A stretch of 64,000 nucleotides of DNA from Arenibacterium halophilum (GTDB lineage Bacteria > Pseudomonadota > Alphaproteobacteria > Rhodobacterales > Rhodobacteraceae): the NCBI RefSeq assembly GCF_005938225.1, contig NZ_VCPC01000002.1, positions 248,001-312,000 on the forward strand, in the 5' to 3' direction. A program made the position numbers and the translations under genes. Below, piece by piece: positions 9,601 to 16,709 of the stretch. A model generated the notes under the pieces. That model made no database searches. It was not told where the DNA came from and saw only the letters and a list, made by a program, of their open reading frames with translations. Position 1 is the first letter of the stretch; each line of letters begins with the position of its first letter.

Positions 9601-10081
9601 TCAGCATCAGCGGATAGCCGATTTCGGCGGCCTCTGCCTTGATCGCCTTCATATCGTCGCCCAGCACTTCGGTTGCCGGGATCACCGGCACGCCGGCCTC
9701 GATGGCGACCTTGCGGGCGCTGGCCTTGTCACCCAGCTTGCGCATGGTCTCGGCGCGCGGCCCGATAAAGGTGATGCCCGCCGCGTCACAGGCATCGACG
9801 AATTCCGGGTTTTCCGACAGCAGGCCATAGCCGGGGTGGATCGCATCGGCGCCCGACTCGCGCGCCACGCGGATGATTTCCGGGATCGACAGATAGGCGG
9901 CCACCGGGCCCAGACCTTCGCCAATGCGATAGGCTTCGTCCGCCTTGAAGCGGTGCAGGCCCAGCTTGTCTTCCTCGGCATAGACCGCGACGGTCTTTTT
10001 TCCCATCTCGTTGGCGGCGCGCATGATGCGGATGGCAATCTCGCCCCGGTTGGCGATCAGGATCTTCTTGAAGTCTGGCAT
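6641..10081 (-). CDS. pyc: Pyruvate carboxylase
   Basis: 1146 residues, the full length of single-chain pyruvate carboxylases. It carboxylates pyruvate to oxaloacetate using ATP and bicarbonate, feeding the TCA cycle in the cytosol. Domains in order are: biotin carboxylase (about 1-455, with the ATP-grasp loop KASWGGGGRGM and the catalytic region EVNPRVQVEHTVTE); carboxyltransferase (about 530-800, starting LLITDTTMRDGHQSL); the allosteric/linker region; and a C-terminal biotinyl carrier domain with biotin acceptor Lys1112 in EAMKMET. The gene follows the lactate dehydrogenase gene on the same strand with a gap of about 95 bases. No frameshift or missing motif was seen. Confidence 0.97.
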   Translation of the reverse strand: MPDFKKILIANRGEIAIRIMRAANEMGKKTVAVYAEEDKLGLHRFKADEAYRIGEGLGPVAAYLSIPEIIRVARESGADAIHPGYGLLSENPEFVDACDAAGITFIGPRAETMRKLGDKASARKVAIEAGVPVIPATEVLGDDMKAIKAEAAEIGYPLMLKASWGGGGRGMRPIEKPEELEDKVKEGRREAEAAFGNGEGYLEKMITRARHVEVQILGDKHGNMYHLFERDCSVQRRNQKVVERAPAPYLSEDQRAEICELGYRICKHVNYECAGTVEFLMDMESGQFYFIEVNPRVQVEHTVTEEVTGIDIVRAQILIAEGKTIAEATGKDSQDDVRLTGHALQCRVTTEDPQNNFIPDYGRLTAYRSATGMGIRLDGGTAYAGGVITRYYDSLLTKITAKAPTPEMAIARMDRALREFRIRGVSTNIAFVENLLKHPTFLSNEYTTKFIDTTPELFNFRSRRDRGTKVLTYIADITVNGHPETKNRPLPAADLKAPKPPALRGEPMMGTRNLLEQKGPQAVADWMKAQRQLLITDTTMRDGHQSLLATRMRSIDMIKVAPAYSANLSQLFSMECWGGATFDVAYRFLQECPWQRLRDLRERMPNLMTQMLLRGANGVGYTNYPDNVVKFFVKQAAETGIDVFRVFDSLNWVENMRVAMDAVVESGKICEGTVCYTGDLFDPDRAKYDLKYYVAMGKQLRDAGAHILGLKDMAGLLKPAAARVLVKALKEEVGLPIHFHTHDTAGVAIATIMAASEAGVDAVDCAMDALSGNTSQATLGSVVEALRHTDRDTGLDIGAIREISDYWEAVRGQYAAFESGMQAPASEVYLHEMPGGQFTNLKAQARSMGLEERWHEVAQMYADVNRMFGDIVKVTPSSKVVGDMALMMVSQGLTRAQVEDPKTEVSFPDSVIDMMRGNLGQPPGGFPDTILKKVLKGEKPNLDRPGLKAAPVDIEETRGKLSAELEGMSIDDEDLNGYLMYPKVFLDYMGRHRSYGPVRTLPTHTFFYGMEPGEEISAEIDPGKTLEIRLQAIGDTDEKGEVKVFFELNGQPRVIRVPNRLVTAATAARPKAEAGNPNHIGAPMPGVVASVGASVGQKIKQGDLLLTIEAMKMETGLHAERDGTIKAVHVTPGTQIDAKDLLVELE

Positions 10082-10176
10082 GGGTCTTCTCCGTGTTCGG
10101 CAAAAGCCTAGGATAATGCTGTCGCAGCGTAAACATGCCGCAGGTGCAAAATGGAGCTGCGGAAATTCATCTGGTG

Positions 10177-11331
10177 TTACAGGGGCGTATGGTGAAACGG
10201 CTTGGGCAGGTCGGTCAGCACGGGTGCGCCCAATTGGCCCATATTTGCGACCATGTCGCGCTGAAGCATGTCAATCAGGTGTGCCGGGCCGGCCGCGCCA
10301 AGCGCAGCAAGGGCAAAGTGAAAGGCGCGGCCCAGCATCACGAAATCGGCCCCCAGCGCGAGCGCGCGCAGGATATCCAGCCCCGATTCGATGCCGCTGT
10401 CGAAGATCAGCGGCAGGCGGGTGGCTTCGCGGATCGCGGGCAGCACCTCGATTGTTGCGGCGGCCCCGTCAAACTGGCGTCCGGCGTGGTTGCTGACCCA
10501 GATCGCATCGGCGCCCAGTTGTTCCAGCGTGGCGCAATCCTCGGGGCGCATCACGCCCTTGATCAGCAGCGCGCCCTCCCAATGATCGCGCAGCCATTTG
10601 ACGTATTCGGCATCCGGCGAGGTGCGCAGCAGGTATCCCACATGGGCGGTTGGCGGCAGGTGCGCGCGATCCCCGCTGATATACTTGTCGAGCATCCGCA
10701 TATGCGGAATGCCGCGCCGCGCCATGCCCAGCGCCCAGGCGGGACGCAGCGCGGTCTGCGCCAGCAGGCGCGGCGTCATCACCGGGGGAGAGGTCAGGCC
10801 CGACCGCGTCTGGCGTTCGCGGCGCGAGGCGACGGGCACATCCACCGTCAGGATCAGCCCGGTAAACCCCGCGTCGCGGGCGCGGGCCAGCATATCGTGG
10901 CGGATGCCTTCATCTTTGGGTGGATACAGCTGAAACCACGCGTTCTTGCCCAGATGCGGGGCGAGGTCTTCGGGGCTCTGGCTGGCGACCGTGCTCAGGC
11001 AATAGGGAATGCCGGCGGTGGCGGCGGCACGGGCAAGGGTGCACTCGGCGTCGGGCCAGATCAGCCCCGACATGCCGACCGGCGCAATCCCCACGGGCAG
11101 GGGGTAATCCTGGCCCAGAAAGCTGCAGGAGGTGCTGGTGTCCTGCGTGCCGTGCAGGATCGAGGGCGCAAAGCCGACCAGGTCCAGCGCGGCGCGGTTG
11201 CGCGCCTTTGTCGCCTCGGAGCCGGTGCCGCTGTCCAGATACTCCCAGACGAATTTCGGCACGCGCCGTCGCGCGCGGGCCTTCAGATCATCGACGCCGG
11301 GGAAGGTGCTGTGCAGGTCCATGCGCGGCAT
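10177..11331 (-). CDS. lldD: FMN-dependent L-lactate dehydrogenase (alpha-hydroxy-acid oxidase family)
   Basis: 384 residues from the chosen ATG at 11331 (MPRMDLHSTF). An ATG at 11322 and one further upstream at 11385 are possible, and none has a convincing ribosome site. The fold is the FMN TIM barrel of the lactate dehydrogenase / glycolate oxidase / mandelate dehydrogenase family. Landmarks are KFVWEYLDSGTGSE near the N-terminus, GLILTVDVPV and RRERQTRSG in the middle, and SNHAGRQFDGA with the catalytic His and substrate-binding Arg. It would oxidise L-lactate, or a related 2-hydroxy acid, to pyruvate at the inner membrane face. Its position directly upstream of pyc supports lactate as substrate, but family members differ and sequence alone does not settle it. 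Confidence 0.85.
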   Translation of the reverse strand: MPRMDLHSTFPGVDDLKARARRRVPKFVWEYLDSGTGSEATKARNRAALDLVGFAPSILHGTQDTSTSCSFLGQDYPLPVGIAPVGMSGLIWPDAECTLARAAATAGIPYCLSTVASQSPEDLAPHLGKNAWFQLYPPKDEGIRHDMLARARDAGFTGLILTVDVPVASRRERQTRSGLTSPPVMTPRLLAQTALRPAWALGMARRGIPHMRMLDKYISGDRAHLPPTAHVGYLLRTSPDAEYVKWLRDHWEGALLIKGVMRPEDCATLEQLGADAIWVSNHAGRQFDGAAATIEVLPAIREATRLPLIFDSGIESGLDILRALALGADFVMLGRAFHFALAALGAAGPAHLIDMLQRDMVANMGQLGAPVLTDLPKPFHHTPL

Positions 11332-11463
11332 TTGCGTCGCTCGATTCGGAAATGTCCAGACTGTTAGCGCTGCCCGAAAGCGCACGCGAAACTTGGCGTG
11401 AATTGAAGGAACAAAGGTGGAACGGTTCTTTCCAATCGCCGGGCGATCGTCTATCTAGGAGCC

Positions 11464-13875
11464 ATGAGCAGTTTCGACGATATCGACGCTTTCGAGGCGG
11501 CATCGCTGTCGGCCCGTGCCATGGCGGCGCGTCCGGCCCCCTATCTGGACGGGCTGAACCCGGCGCAGCGCGACGCGGTGGAACATCTGGACGGGCCGGT
11601 GCTGATGCTGGCGGGGGCGGGCACGGGCAAGACACGGGCGCTGACCGCGCGCATCGTGCACCTGCTGTCGGTGGGCAAGGCGCGCCCGAACGAAATTTTG
11701 GCGGTGACCTTCACCAACAAGGCCGCGCGCGAGATGAAGAACCGCGTAGGCGACATGCTGGGCCAGTCAATCGAGGGGATGCCCTGGCTGGGCACCTTCC
11801 ACGCGATCTGTGTCAAGCTGTTGCGCCGCCATGCGGAACTGGCCGGGCTGAAATCGAATTTCACCATTCTGGATACCGACGATCAGATCCGCCTGCTGAA
11901 GCAGCTGATCCAGGCGGAAGGCATTGATGACAAACGCTGGCCCGCACGGATGCTGGCCAATATCATCGACGGCTGGAAGAACCGCGCGCTGACGCCCGAC
12001 AAGGTGCCCACCGCCGATGCGGGCGCCTACAATCACCGCGGGGCGGAGTTGTACGCCCAGTACCAAACCCGCCTGCGCGAGTTGAACGCCGTCGATTTCG
12101 GCGATCTGCTGCTGCATATGGTCACGATCTTCCAAACCCACGCCGACGTGCTGGAGCAATATCAACGCTGGTTCCGCTATATTCTGGTGGACGAATATCA
12201 GGATACCAACGTCGCCCAGTACCTGTGGCTGCGGCTGCTGGCGAGTGCGCACAAGAATATCTGCTGTGTCGGCGACGACGATCAGTCGATCTATGGCTGG
12301 CGCGGCGCCGAGGTGGGCAACATCCTGCGGTTCGAAAAGGATTTTCCCGGCGCCCATGTGGTGCGGCTGGAGCAGAACTATCGCTCGACCCCGCATATTC
12401 TGGCCGCCGCATCGGGCGTGATCCGGGGCAATCAGGGGCGCCTTGGCAAAGAGCTGTGGACCGAGGCGGAAGAGGGCGAAAAGCTGCGCCTGATCGGCCA
12501 TTGGGACGGCGAGGAAGAAGCGCGCTGGATCGGCGAAGAGATCGAGGCGATGCAGCGCGGCACGCGTGGAATGCGGCCGATGGGGCTGGACCAGATGGCG
12601 ATTCTGGTGCGCGCCAGCCACCAGATGCGCGCGTTCGAAGACAGGTTCCTGACCATCGGGCTGCCCTATCGGGTCATCGGCGGGCCGCGATTCTACGAAC
12701 GGCTCGAGATTCGCGATGCGATGGCCTATTTCCGTGTGGTCACAAGCCCCGACGACGATCTGGCGTTCGAACGCATCGTCAATACGCCCAAGCGCGGGCT
12801 TGGCGACAAGGCGCAGCAGGTGATTCAGCGTGTGGCGCGGGCCAATGGCGTGAACCTTGTGGAAGGCGCACGCATGGCTGTGGACGCCGGCGAGATCAAG
12901 GGCAAGGGCGGGGGCGAGCTGCGTCGCCTGATCGAGAGCATCGACCGCTGGTCCGCCATGGCGCGCGGGCCGCAGCGCGTGCTGGACCGGGACGACGACA
13001 GCGTGCTGGACGACGGCCCCACCCCGATGGAGCCCGGCGGGCTGGACCATCTGGAACTGGCCGAGACCATTCTGGACGAATCCGGCTATACCGCCATGTG
13101 GCAGAACGACAAGACGCCAGAGGCACCGGGGCGGCTGGAGAACCTGAAAGAACTGATCAAGGCGCTGGAAAGCTTTGATAACCTCCAGGGCTTTCTGGAG
13201 CACGTCAGCCTGATCATGGACAACGAGCAGGCCGATGCGGAGCAGAAAGTTACAATCATGACCCTGCATGCGGCCAAGGGGCTGGAATTTCCCGCCGTGT
13301 TCCTGCCGGGATGGGAGGATGGGCTGTTCCCGTCGCAGCGCAGCATGGATGAAAGCGGGCTGAAGGGGTTGGAGGAAGAACGGCGGCTGGCCTATGTCGG
13401 CATCACCCGCGCCGAGGAGATTTGTACCATTTCCTTTGCCGGGAACCGCCGCGTGTTCGGCCAGTGGCAATCGGCGCTGCCGTCGCGGTTCATCGACGAA
13501 TTGCCCGAACAGCATGTCGAGGTGCTGACGCCTCCGGGGCTCTACGGTGGCGGCTATGGCGCCGCCGGGTCGGTCAGCGGCGGGATGCAGCAGCGCATGG
13601 CCGATGCCGATGGCTACAACTCTCCGGGGTGGAAGCGGTTGCAGTCGCGCGCGGGCCAGCGCGGCACGGCGCAACCGTCCGAAGTGCGCAGCACGGTGAT
13701 CGACATGACCGCCGTCAGCGCCTTTGCCATGGGCGACCGGGTGTTTCACCAGAAATTCGGCTATGGCGCGGTGACAGGGATCGAGGGCGACAAGCTGGAA
13801 GTCGATTTCGAGAAGGCCGGGGTCAAGAAGGTCGTGGCGCGGTTCGTGACCAGCAGCGACGACGTTCCGTTCTAG
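11464..13875 (+). CDS. uvrD: ATP-dependent DNA helicase, UvrD/PcrA type
   Basis: 803 residues, a superfamily 1A 3'-5' helicase acting in nucleotide-excision and mismatch repair and in clearing stalled forks. Visible motifs are: Q-like LNPAQRDAV (31-39); Walker A GAGTGKT (51-57); AVTFTNKAAREM (Ia); Walker B VDEYQDTN; GDDDQSIYGWRGA (III); QNYRS (IV); TLHAAKGLEFPAVFLPG (V); and EERRLAYVGITRA (VI). The C-terminus has the Tudor-like RNA-polymerase-binding segment GDRVFHQKFGYGAV. AGGAG stands four bases before the ATG. The gene is transcribed away from lldD and ends at repeat copy 3, which separates it from the convergent gene at 13950. Confidence 0.95.
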   Translation: MSSFDDIDAFEAASLSARAMAARPAPYLDGLNPAQRDAVEHLDGPVLMLAGAGTGKTRALTARIVHLLSVGKARPNEILAVTFTNKAAREMKNRVGDMLGQSIEGMPWLGTFHAICVKLLRRHAELAGLKSNFTILDTDDQIRLLKQLIQAEGIDDKRWPARMLANIIDGWKNRALTPDKVPTADAGAYNHRGAELYAQYQTRLRELNAVDFGDLLLHMVTIFQTHADVLEQYQRWFRYILVDEYQDTNVAQYLWLRLLASAHKNICCVGDDDQSIYGWRGAEVGNILRFEKDFPGAHVVRLEQNYRSTPHILAAASGVIRGNQGRLGKELWTEAEEGEKLRLIGHWDGEEEARWIGEEIEAMQRGTRGMRPMGLDQMAILVRASHQMRAFEDRFLTIGLPYRVIGGPRFYERLEIRDAMAYFRVVTSPDDDLAFERIVNTPKRGLGDKAQQVIQRVARANGVNLVEGARMAVDAGEIKGKGGGELRRLIESIDRWSAMARGPQRVLDRDDDSVLDDGPTPMEPGGLDHLELAETILDESGYTAMWQNDKTPEAPGRLENLKELIKALESFDNLQGFLEHVSLIMDNEQADAEQKVTIMTLHAAKGLEFPAVFLPGWEDGLFPSQRSMDESGLKGLEEERRLAYVGITRAEEICTISFAGNRRVFGQWQSALPSRFIDELPEQHVEVLTPPGLYGGGYGAAGSVSGGMQQRMADADGYNSPGWKRLQSRAGQRGTAQPSEVRSTVIDMTAVSAFAMGDRVFHQKFGYGAVTGIEGDKLEVDFEKAGVKKVVARFVTSSDDVPF

Positions 13876-13884
13876 CAGGGTCGG

Positions 13885-13944
13885 CGGGGGCGCTGCCCCC
13901 AGCCGCTGCGCGGCTTCCCCCGGGATATTTGTGCCCCAAAGAAG
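13885..13944 (+). repeat. Intergenic palindromic repeat, copy 3
   Basis: GGGGGCGCTGCCCCC hairpin, an AGCCGCTGCGCGGCT hairpin in place of the usual GTCCC..GGGAC, then TCCCCCGGGATATTT and GTGCCCCAAAGAAG. The second stem is changed on both arms, so pairing is preserved. It lies between two convergent genes. Confidence 0.85.
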
Positions 13945-13949
13945 CCGGG

Positions 13950-14621
13950 TTATTTGAGCGGGTGCGAGACCAGTTTGTTCAGTTTTCCTGCGTGGTCGGT
14001 GATGGTTTTCGACCGCGAGGACACTTCGCTGACCACGTCGTCGATGTCTTTGCTGATATCCTTGTAGGCCGACATCATCTGGGCGACGAGCGCCTCTGCC
14101 TCGCGTTCCAGCTGTTCGCATTGCGGGACCAGCTTGGCGGCGGTTTTGGGGGCGATCAGCAACAACGAGTCGAATTGAGCTTGTTTCTTGGTCAGCTTGG
14201 TCAACACGTCGAAGAGCGCGACCCAATACCCCTTGTTCTTTTCCACCGCCTTCTTGCCGAGCTCACGATGGCCTTCGACCGCTTGGCGCAGCATGATCCC
14301 TTCGACCATGATCTTGTCCATCAGGTTGACGTAGGCAGCGTTGTTCTTTTGCTCGGCCTTGGCGGCCTTTTGCAGAATGCGGCCATCAGTGGCTGTCATT
14401 TCCGGCAGCGGGCCGCCCATCAGGATCGCCGCCTCGGTAAGGCCGCCGACCGCGCCATCGGGTTTCATCTTGGCCTTTTTCTGGAAAGCCTGAACGGCGG
14501 CTTTGGTCAGCGGGCCGAAAATGCCATCGACTTTGAGCTTTGGCTTGGCACCGAGCCGGTTCAGATCGGTTTGCAGCCGCTCGACGGGCTTGCCTTTGCT
14601 GCCTTGCTTCAAAAGTCCCAT
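13950..14621 (-). CDS. PG-binding-like domain protein without signal peptide
   Basis: 223 residues. The ATG at 14621 follows an excellent ribosome site (AGGGGG), which sets the start. Residues about 4-58 form a PG_binding_1-type repeat (GSKGKPVERLQTDLNRLG, then VDGIFGPLTKAAVQAFQKK). The remaining 160 residues are helical and charged, with heptad-like stretches (for example KLTKKQAQFDSLLLIAPKTA) and no motif I know. No signal peptide or membrane segment is seen, which is odd for a murein-binding fold. It may be exported by another route or use the domain for something else. It converges with uvrD and lies directly downstream of the sRNA array on the same strand, separated from it by an intrinsic terminator. 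Confidence 0.7.
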   Translation of the reverse strand: MGLLKQGSKGKPVERLQTDLNRLGAKPKLKVDGIFGPLTKAAVQAFQKKAKMKPDGAVGGLTEAAILMGGPLPEMTATDGRILQKAAKAEQKNNAAYVNLMDKIMVEGIMLRQAVEGHRELGKKAVEKNKGYWVALFDVLTKLTKKQAQFDSLLLIAPKTAAKLVPQCEQLEREAEALVAQMMSAYKDISKDIDDVVSEVSSRSKTITDHAGKLNKLVSHPLK

Positions 14622-14687
14622 GAAAACCCCCTGAAAAATAGGGCGAGGGTACAGCGGCGGCGCGAGTCGGCCTAGAAATTTCGAGGC

Positions 14688-14733
14688 AGAAAACAAAAAC
14701 GGCGACGCCAAGGGAGGAGGAGGGCGTCGCCGT
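14688..14733 (-). terminator. Intrinsic terminator formed by the last sRNA hairpin
   Basis: On the minus strand ACGGCGACGCC (14733-14723) and GGCGTCGCCGT (14709-14699) make a perfect 11-bp stem. The loop carries CTCCTCCTCCC. The run TTTTTGTTTT follows the stem immediately. This fixes the direction of the array as minus. Confidence 0.9.
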
Positions 14734-14773
14734 TCGTTGCAACATCCGAAGCTAGAGGGAGGAGAAGCCCCGG
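14699..14773 (-). ncRNA. Cuckoo sRNA unit 4
   Basis: First hairpin: CCGGGGCT (14773-14766) with AGCTTCGG (14753-14746), eight pairs with two G-U, loop TCTCCTCCCTCT. Second hairpin is the 11-bp terminator stem at 14733-14699. It is the only unit followed by a T tract, so the upstream units probably need RNA processing to be separated. Confidence 0.85.
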
Positions 14774-14815
14774 ACGTATCTGGCCCGGCTGATCTGCCGG
14801 TATCTTGGTAAGGTC

Positions 14816-14893
14816 GCGGCGGCACCAGGGAGGAGGAGGGTGCCGCCGCTCTCTTACAACACCAGGGGCACAGGGAGGAGCGGCCCGAGGTGT
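14816..14893 (-). ncRNA. Cuckoo sRNA unit 3
   Basis: First hairpin between 14893 and 14859 (ACACC/GGTGT outer stem), second between 14849 and 14816 (perfect 11-bp stem GCGGCGGCACC/GGTGCCGCCGC). Both loops carry CTCCTCCC. The near identity with unit 2, 118 bases away, indicates recent tandem duplication or homogenisation. Confidence 0.85.
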
Positions 14894-14933
14894 ATTCTGC
14901 TCCGGCGTCGTGCCGGGAATTTCGGTTCGAGGC

Positions 14934-15011
14934 GCGGCGGCACCAGGGAGGAGGAGGGTGCCGCCGCTCTCTTGCAACACCAAGGGCACAGGGAGGAGCG
15001 GCCCAAGGTGT
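14934..15011 (-). ncRNA. Cuckoo sRNA unit 2
   Basis: First hairpin: ACACC (15011-15007) with GGTGT (14981-14977), extended by GGGC/GCCC after two T-T mismatches, loop with CTCCTCCC. Second hairpin: GCGGCGGCACC with GGTGCCGCCGC (14967-14957 and 14944-14934), a perfect 11-bp stem, loop CTCCTCCTCCCT. Nearly identical to unit 3. Confidence 0.85.
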
Positions 15012-15045
15012 ATTCGGGTCCGGCGTTCAGCCGGGGTATTAGGTG

Positions 15046-15116
15046 CGACGGCATCGGGGAGGAGGATGATGCCGCCGCTGAACACAGACACTCCAGGGAG
15101 GAGGAGAGGAGTGCCT
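15046..15116 (-). ncRNA. Cuckoo sRNA unit 1
   Basis: First hairpin: AGGCACTCC (15116-15108) with GGAGTGTCT (15094-15086), nine pairs with one G-U, loop TCTCCTCCTCCCT. Second hairpin: CGGCGGCATC (15077-15068) with GATGCCGTCG (15055-15046), ten pairs, loop ATCCTCCTCCCC. This is the most diverged unit. Confidence 0.8.
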
Positions 15117-16104
15117 GATCTCTTAATTCCTGTCCGGGCGTTCGACCTTTGGGCCTGGTGTCCGGTAGTGCGCTGTGTTGCGCCTTATTTCGATACTCAA
15201 AATAACGAATTGCTGCGTTTGCACAATAGATGCTTTTTCAATGCTGCTATGCGGCAAGCGCATGGATAGGCAGAGTTTTTTGGAAAGGCTCGTGCTGCAA
15301 CAGAGAAACTTTTGTTGCGTGACCTAACGGAAATAGGATGATTTTGCCTGCGAAATGGGCGAATTGCATATGATCTGAGCGGTGTGACGCTGGTGGCGCC
15401 ATCAGTTTCTGCATCGGGCACGATTTTTGTGACGCCATGTCGCAACAGCCGTCTTGCCGAAAGTTATCGTCTCCTTTCTCGCGACACACATTCTGTTTGC
15501 GGGGTGCGAGTTGTCCGCGACTCGCGTCGGAATCAGGATGACGCTGCCCCCGGGGCCGCCACTGCGGTGGGAAGCTGTGGGATCGGTGGGAATACATGGG
15601 ACAGACTCTGCGAGCATCCGAATCACGGGGCCGTGACGGGCCGTGATTTGAGCGAATTCGCCCCGATTGCGGTGGGGTGTCCGGCGTATCGGGTGTTGCA
15701 GTGCTGCCGGTTTGGGGCAGGTTGAACTTTTTTCTGGGAATGGATGGGAATTTCTTAGGTCGCCGCTTTGGGGCTATATATGGTGTGCGTTTTGTCACGA
15801 AAATCTATATGCGCGAAGACTTCGCGGGTTCTTCTTAAAAATATAGCGATCTTGGGCTGCGTTCCCGGTCGGGCGGGTCCAAATTCCCGTAAAATTCTCT
15901 TGCTTCCCATGATCTCCCATGGCATCCCTCTGTCATCGGATGAGGACGAGACAGCTCAGGGGCAACAAACGACCCCGAACCAATAAAAAGCAGGTTTCAT
16001 ACAGGCACTTCGCTTCATCAGACCAAGAGATCCGGCGCGCGGGCGAGCAGACATCCCCCCAGGTGGCGCGCGCAGCTGGACACCCCGCACAGCGGGACGA
16101 GGGG
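15117..16104. other. Non-coding region upstream of mraZ
   Basis: About one kilobase, less GC-rich than its surroundings, with no convincing gene in any frame; the frames present have atypical composition and no recognisable family. It holds four GANTC sites (15519, 15530, 15604, 15620), a hairpin AATCACGG/CCGTGATT (15621-15648), a CTATATATGG stretch (15774-15783) that is the best -10-like sequence, and a hairpin CGCGAA/TTCGCG (15812-15826). It should carry the promoters of the dcw cluster on the plus strand and of the sRNA array on the minus strand. Confidence 0.6.
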
Positions 16105-16150
16105 CGGCGGGTTGATCAGTGGCAGCAGATCAACGCGCCGTTTCTCATTT
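16105..16150 (+). terminator. Terminator-like attenuator hairpin in the mraZ leader
   Basis: CGGCG-G-GTTGATC (16105-16117) pairs with GATCAAC-G-CGCCG (16128-16140): twelve pairs with one central G-G mismatch and a ten-base loop. TTTCTCATTT follows. It ends 43 bases before the mraZ start. In Rhodobacter sphaeroides the dcw cluster has a long leader that yields the small RNA UpsM; this hairpin is the likely equivalent 3' end. The structure is seen directly; the UpsM equivalence is inference. Confidence 0.75.
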
Positions 16151-16192
16151 CTGGGGGTCAACTCGCGGGGGCGCGGACAAAGGGCAGGGCAG

Positions 16193-16705
16193 GTGAGCCG
16201 CAGGTTCAGAGGCGAAAGCCAGCATAAGGTGGACAGCAAGGGCAGGGTCTCGATCCCGGCCCAGTTTCGCCGTGTGCTCGAAACCTGCGACCCGAACTGG
16301 CAGGCGGGCGGCAACCCCGAGTTGGTCATCGTCTATGGTGACAAGCGCCGCGGCTACCTTGAATGCTATACCATCGAGGCGATCCAGGAAGTGGACGCCA
16401 AGATCGCCGCCTTGCCGCGTGGATCGGGCCCGCGCAAGACGCTGGAACGCCTTTTCAACCGTCAAAGCTATCAGATGAGCGTGGATGAGACCGGCCGCCT
16501 TGTGCTGCCGGCCAAACTGCGCGATCGGATCGGGCTGGACGGCGAGGCGGTGTTTGCCGGCGCGGGCGATACGTTTCAAATCTGGCACCCCGACGCCTAT
16601 GACATCGAAACCGCCGAATCCGATGCGGCGCTGGAAGAATTGCCCGAGGATTTCGACCCGCTGATGTACCTGGACGGGATCACGCCCGACCAGCTGAAGG
16701 GGTAG
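16193..16705 (+). CDS. mraZ: Transcriptional regulator MraZ
   Basis: 170 residues, starting at a GTG preceded by AGGGCAGG. It is a ring-forming DNA-binding protein with two AbrB-like repeats, the first at [16 protein letters not shown] (about 11-26) and the second at [16 protein letters not shown] (about 98-113). Each carries the expected D-x-x-GR motif. It normally binds short repeats upstream of itself to control the dcw cluster, of which it is the first gene. I could not identify clear binding repeats in the leader. rsmH starts five bases after its stop. Confidence 0.95.
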   Translation: MSRRFRGESQHKVDSKGRVSIPAQFRRVLETCDPNWQAGGNPELVIVYGDKRRGYLECYTIEAIQEVDAKIAALPRGSGPRKTLERLFNRQSYQMSVDETGRLVLPAKLRDRIGLDGEAVFAGAGDTFQIWHPDAYDIETAESDAALEELPEDFDPLMYLDGITPDQLKG

Positions 16706-16709
16706 GCGC

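Larger units (their letters stand above)
14699..15116 (-). ncRNA. Array of four cuckoo/CcsR-type small RNAs (eight hairpins)
   Basis: Eight hairpins follow one another on the minus strand. Every loop contains CTCCTCCC (CUCCUCCC in RNA), which is complementary to Shine-Dalgarno sequences. They alternate between a weaker and a stronger, GC-rich stem, giving four units with a period of about 80-120 bases; the last ends in a T tract. This matches the cuckoo RNA family known from Rhodobacterales, including the four tandem CcsR RNAs of Rhodobacter sphaeroides that are stress-induced. In that species a small DUF1127 gene precedes the array; I found none here. A weak promoter-like pair (TTGTGC at 15226-15221, TATTTT at 15204-15199, spacing 16) lies upstream. 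Family and function are inferred from structure. Confidence 0.85.

Noticed and set aside
8450-10111. Long plus-strand frame of 553 codons opposite pyc
   Set aside because: It is a shadow of the high-GC pyc coding strand; the protein has no family pattern, while pyc on the other strand is complete.
10082-10176. Terminator between lldD and pyc
   Set aside because: No stable hairpin with a T tract is visible on the minus strand, so co-transcription stays open.
11767-14226. Minus-strand frame of 819 codons opposite uvrD
   Set aside because: It mirrors uvrD codons and runs into the gene at 13950 in another frame; it has a His/Gln/Arg-rich artefact composition.
14699-15116. CRISPR-like or satellite repeat array
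   Set aside because: Units are hairpins of uneven spacing with variable stems and a constant loop, there are no unique spacers, and the last unit is an intrinsic terminator. No cas gene is nearby.
14699-15116. Plus-strand G-rich structures (G-quadruplex or Shine-Dalgarno decoys)
   Set aside because: The plus strand has AGGGAGGAGGAGG runs, but the T tract after the terminal hairpin exists only in the minus direction and no plus-strand terminator follows the array.
15247-15798. Minus-strand frame of 183 codons upstream of the sRNA array as a CcaF1-like gene
   Set aside because: It shows no DUF1127 pattern (no L-x-DIGL block), has low-complexity Ser/Pro/Arg content, and its codon use is unlike that of the neighbours.
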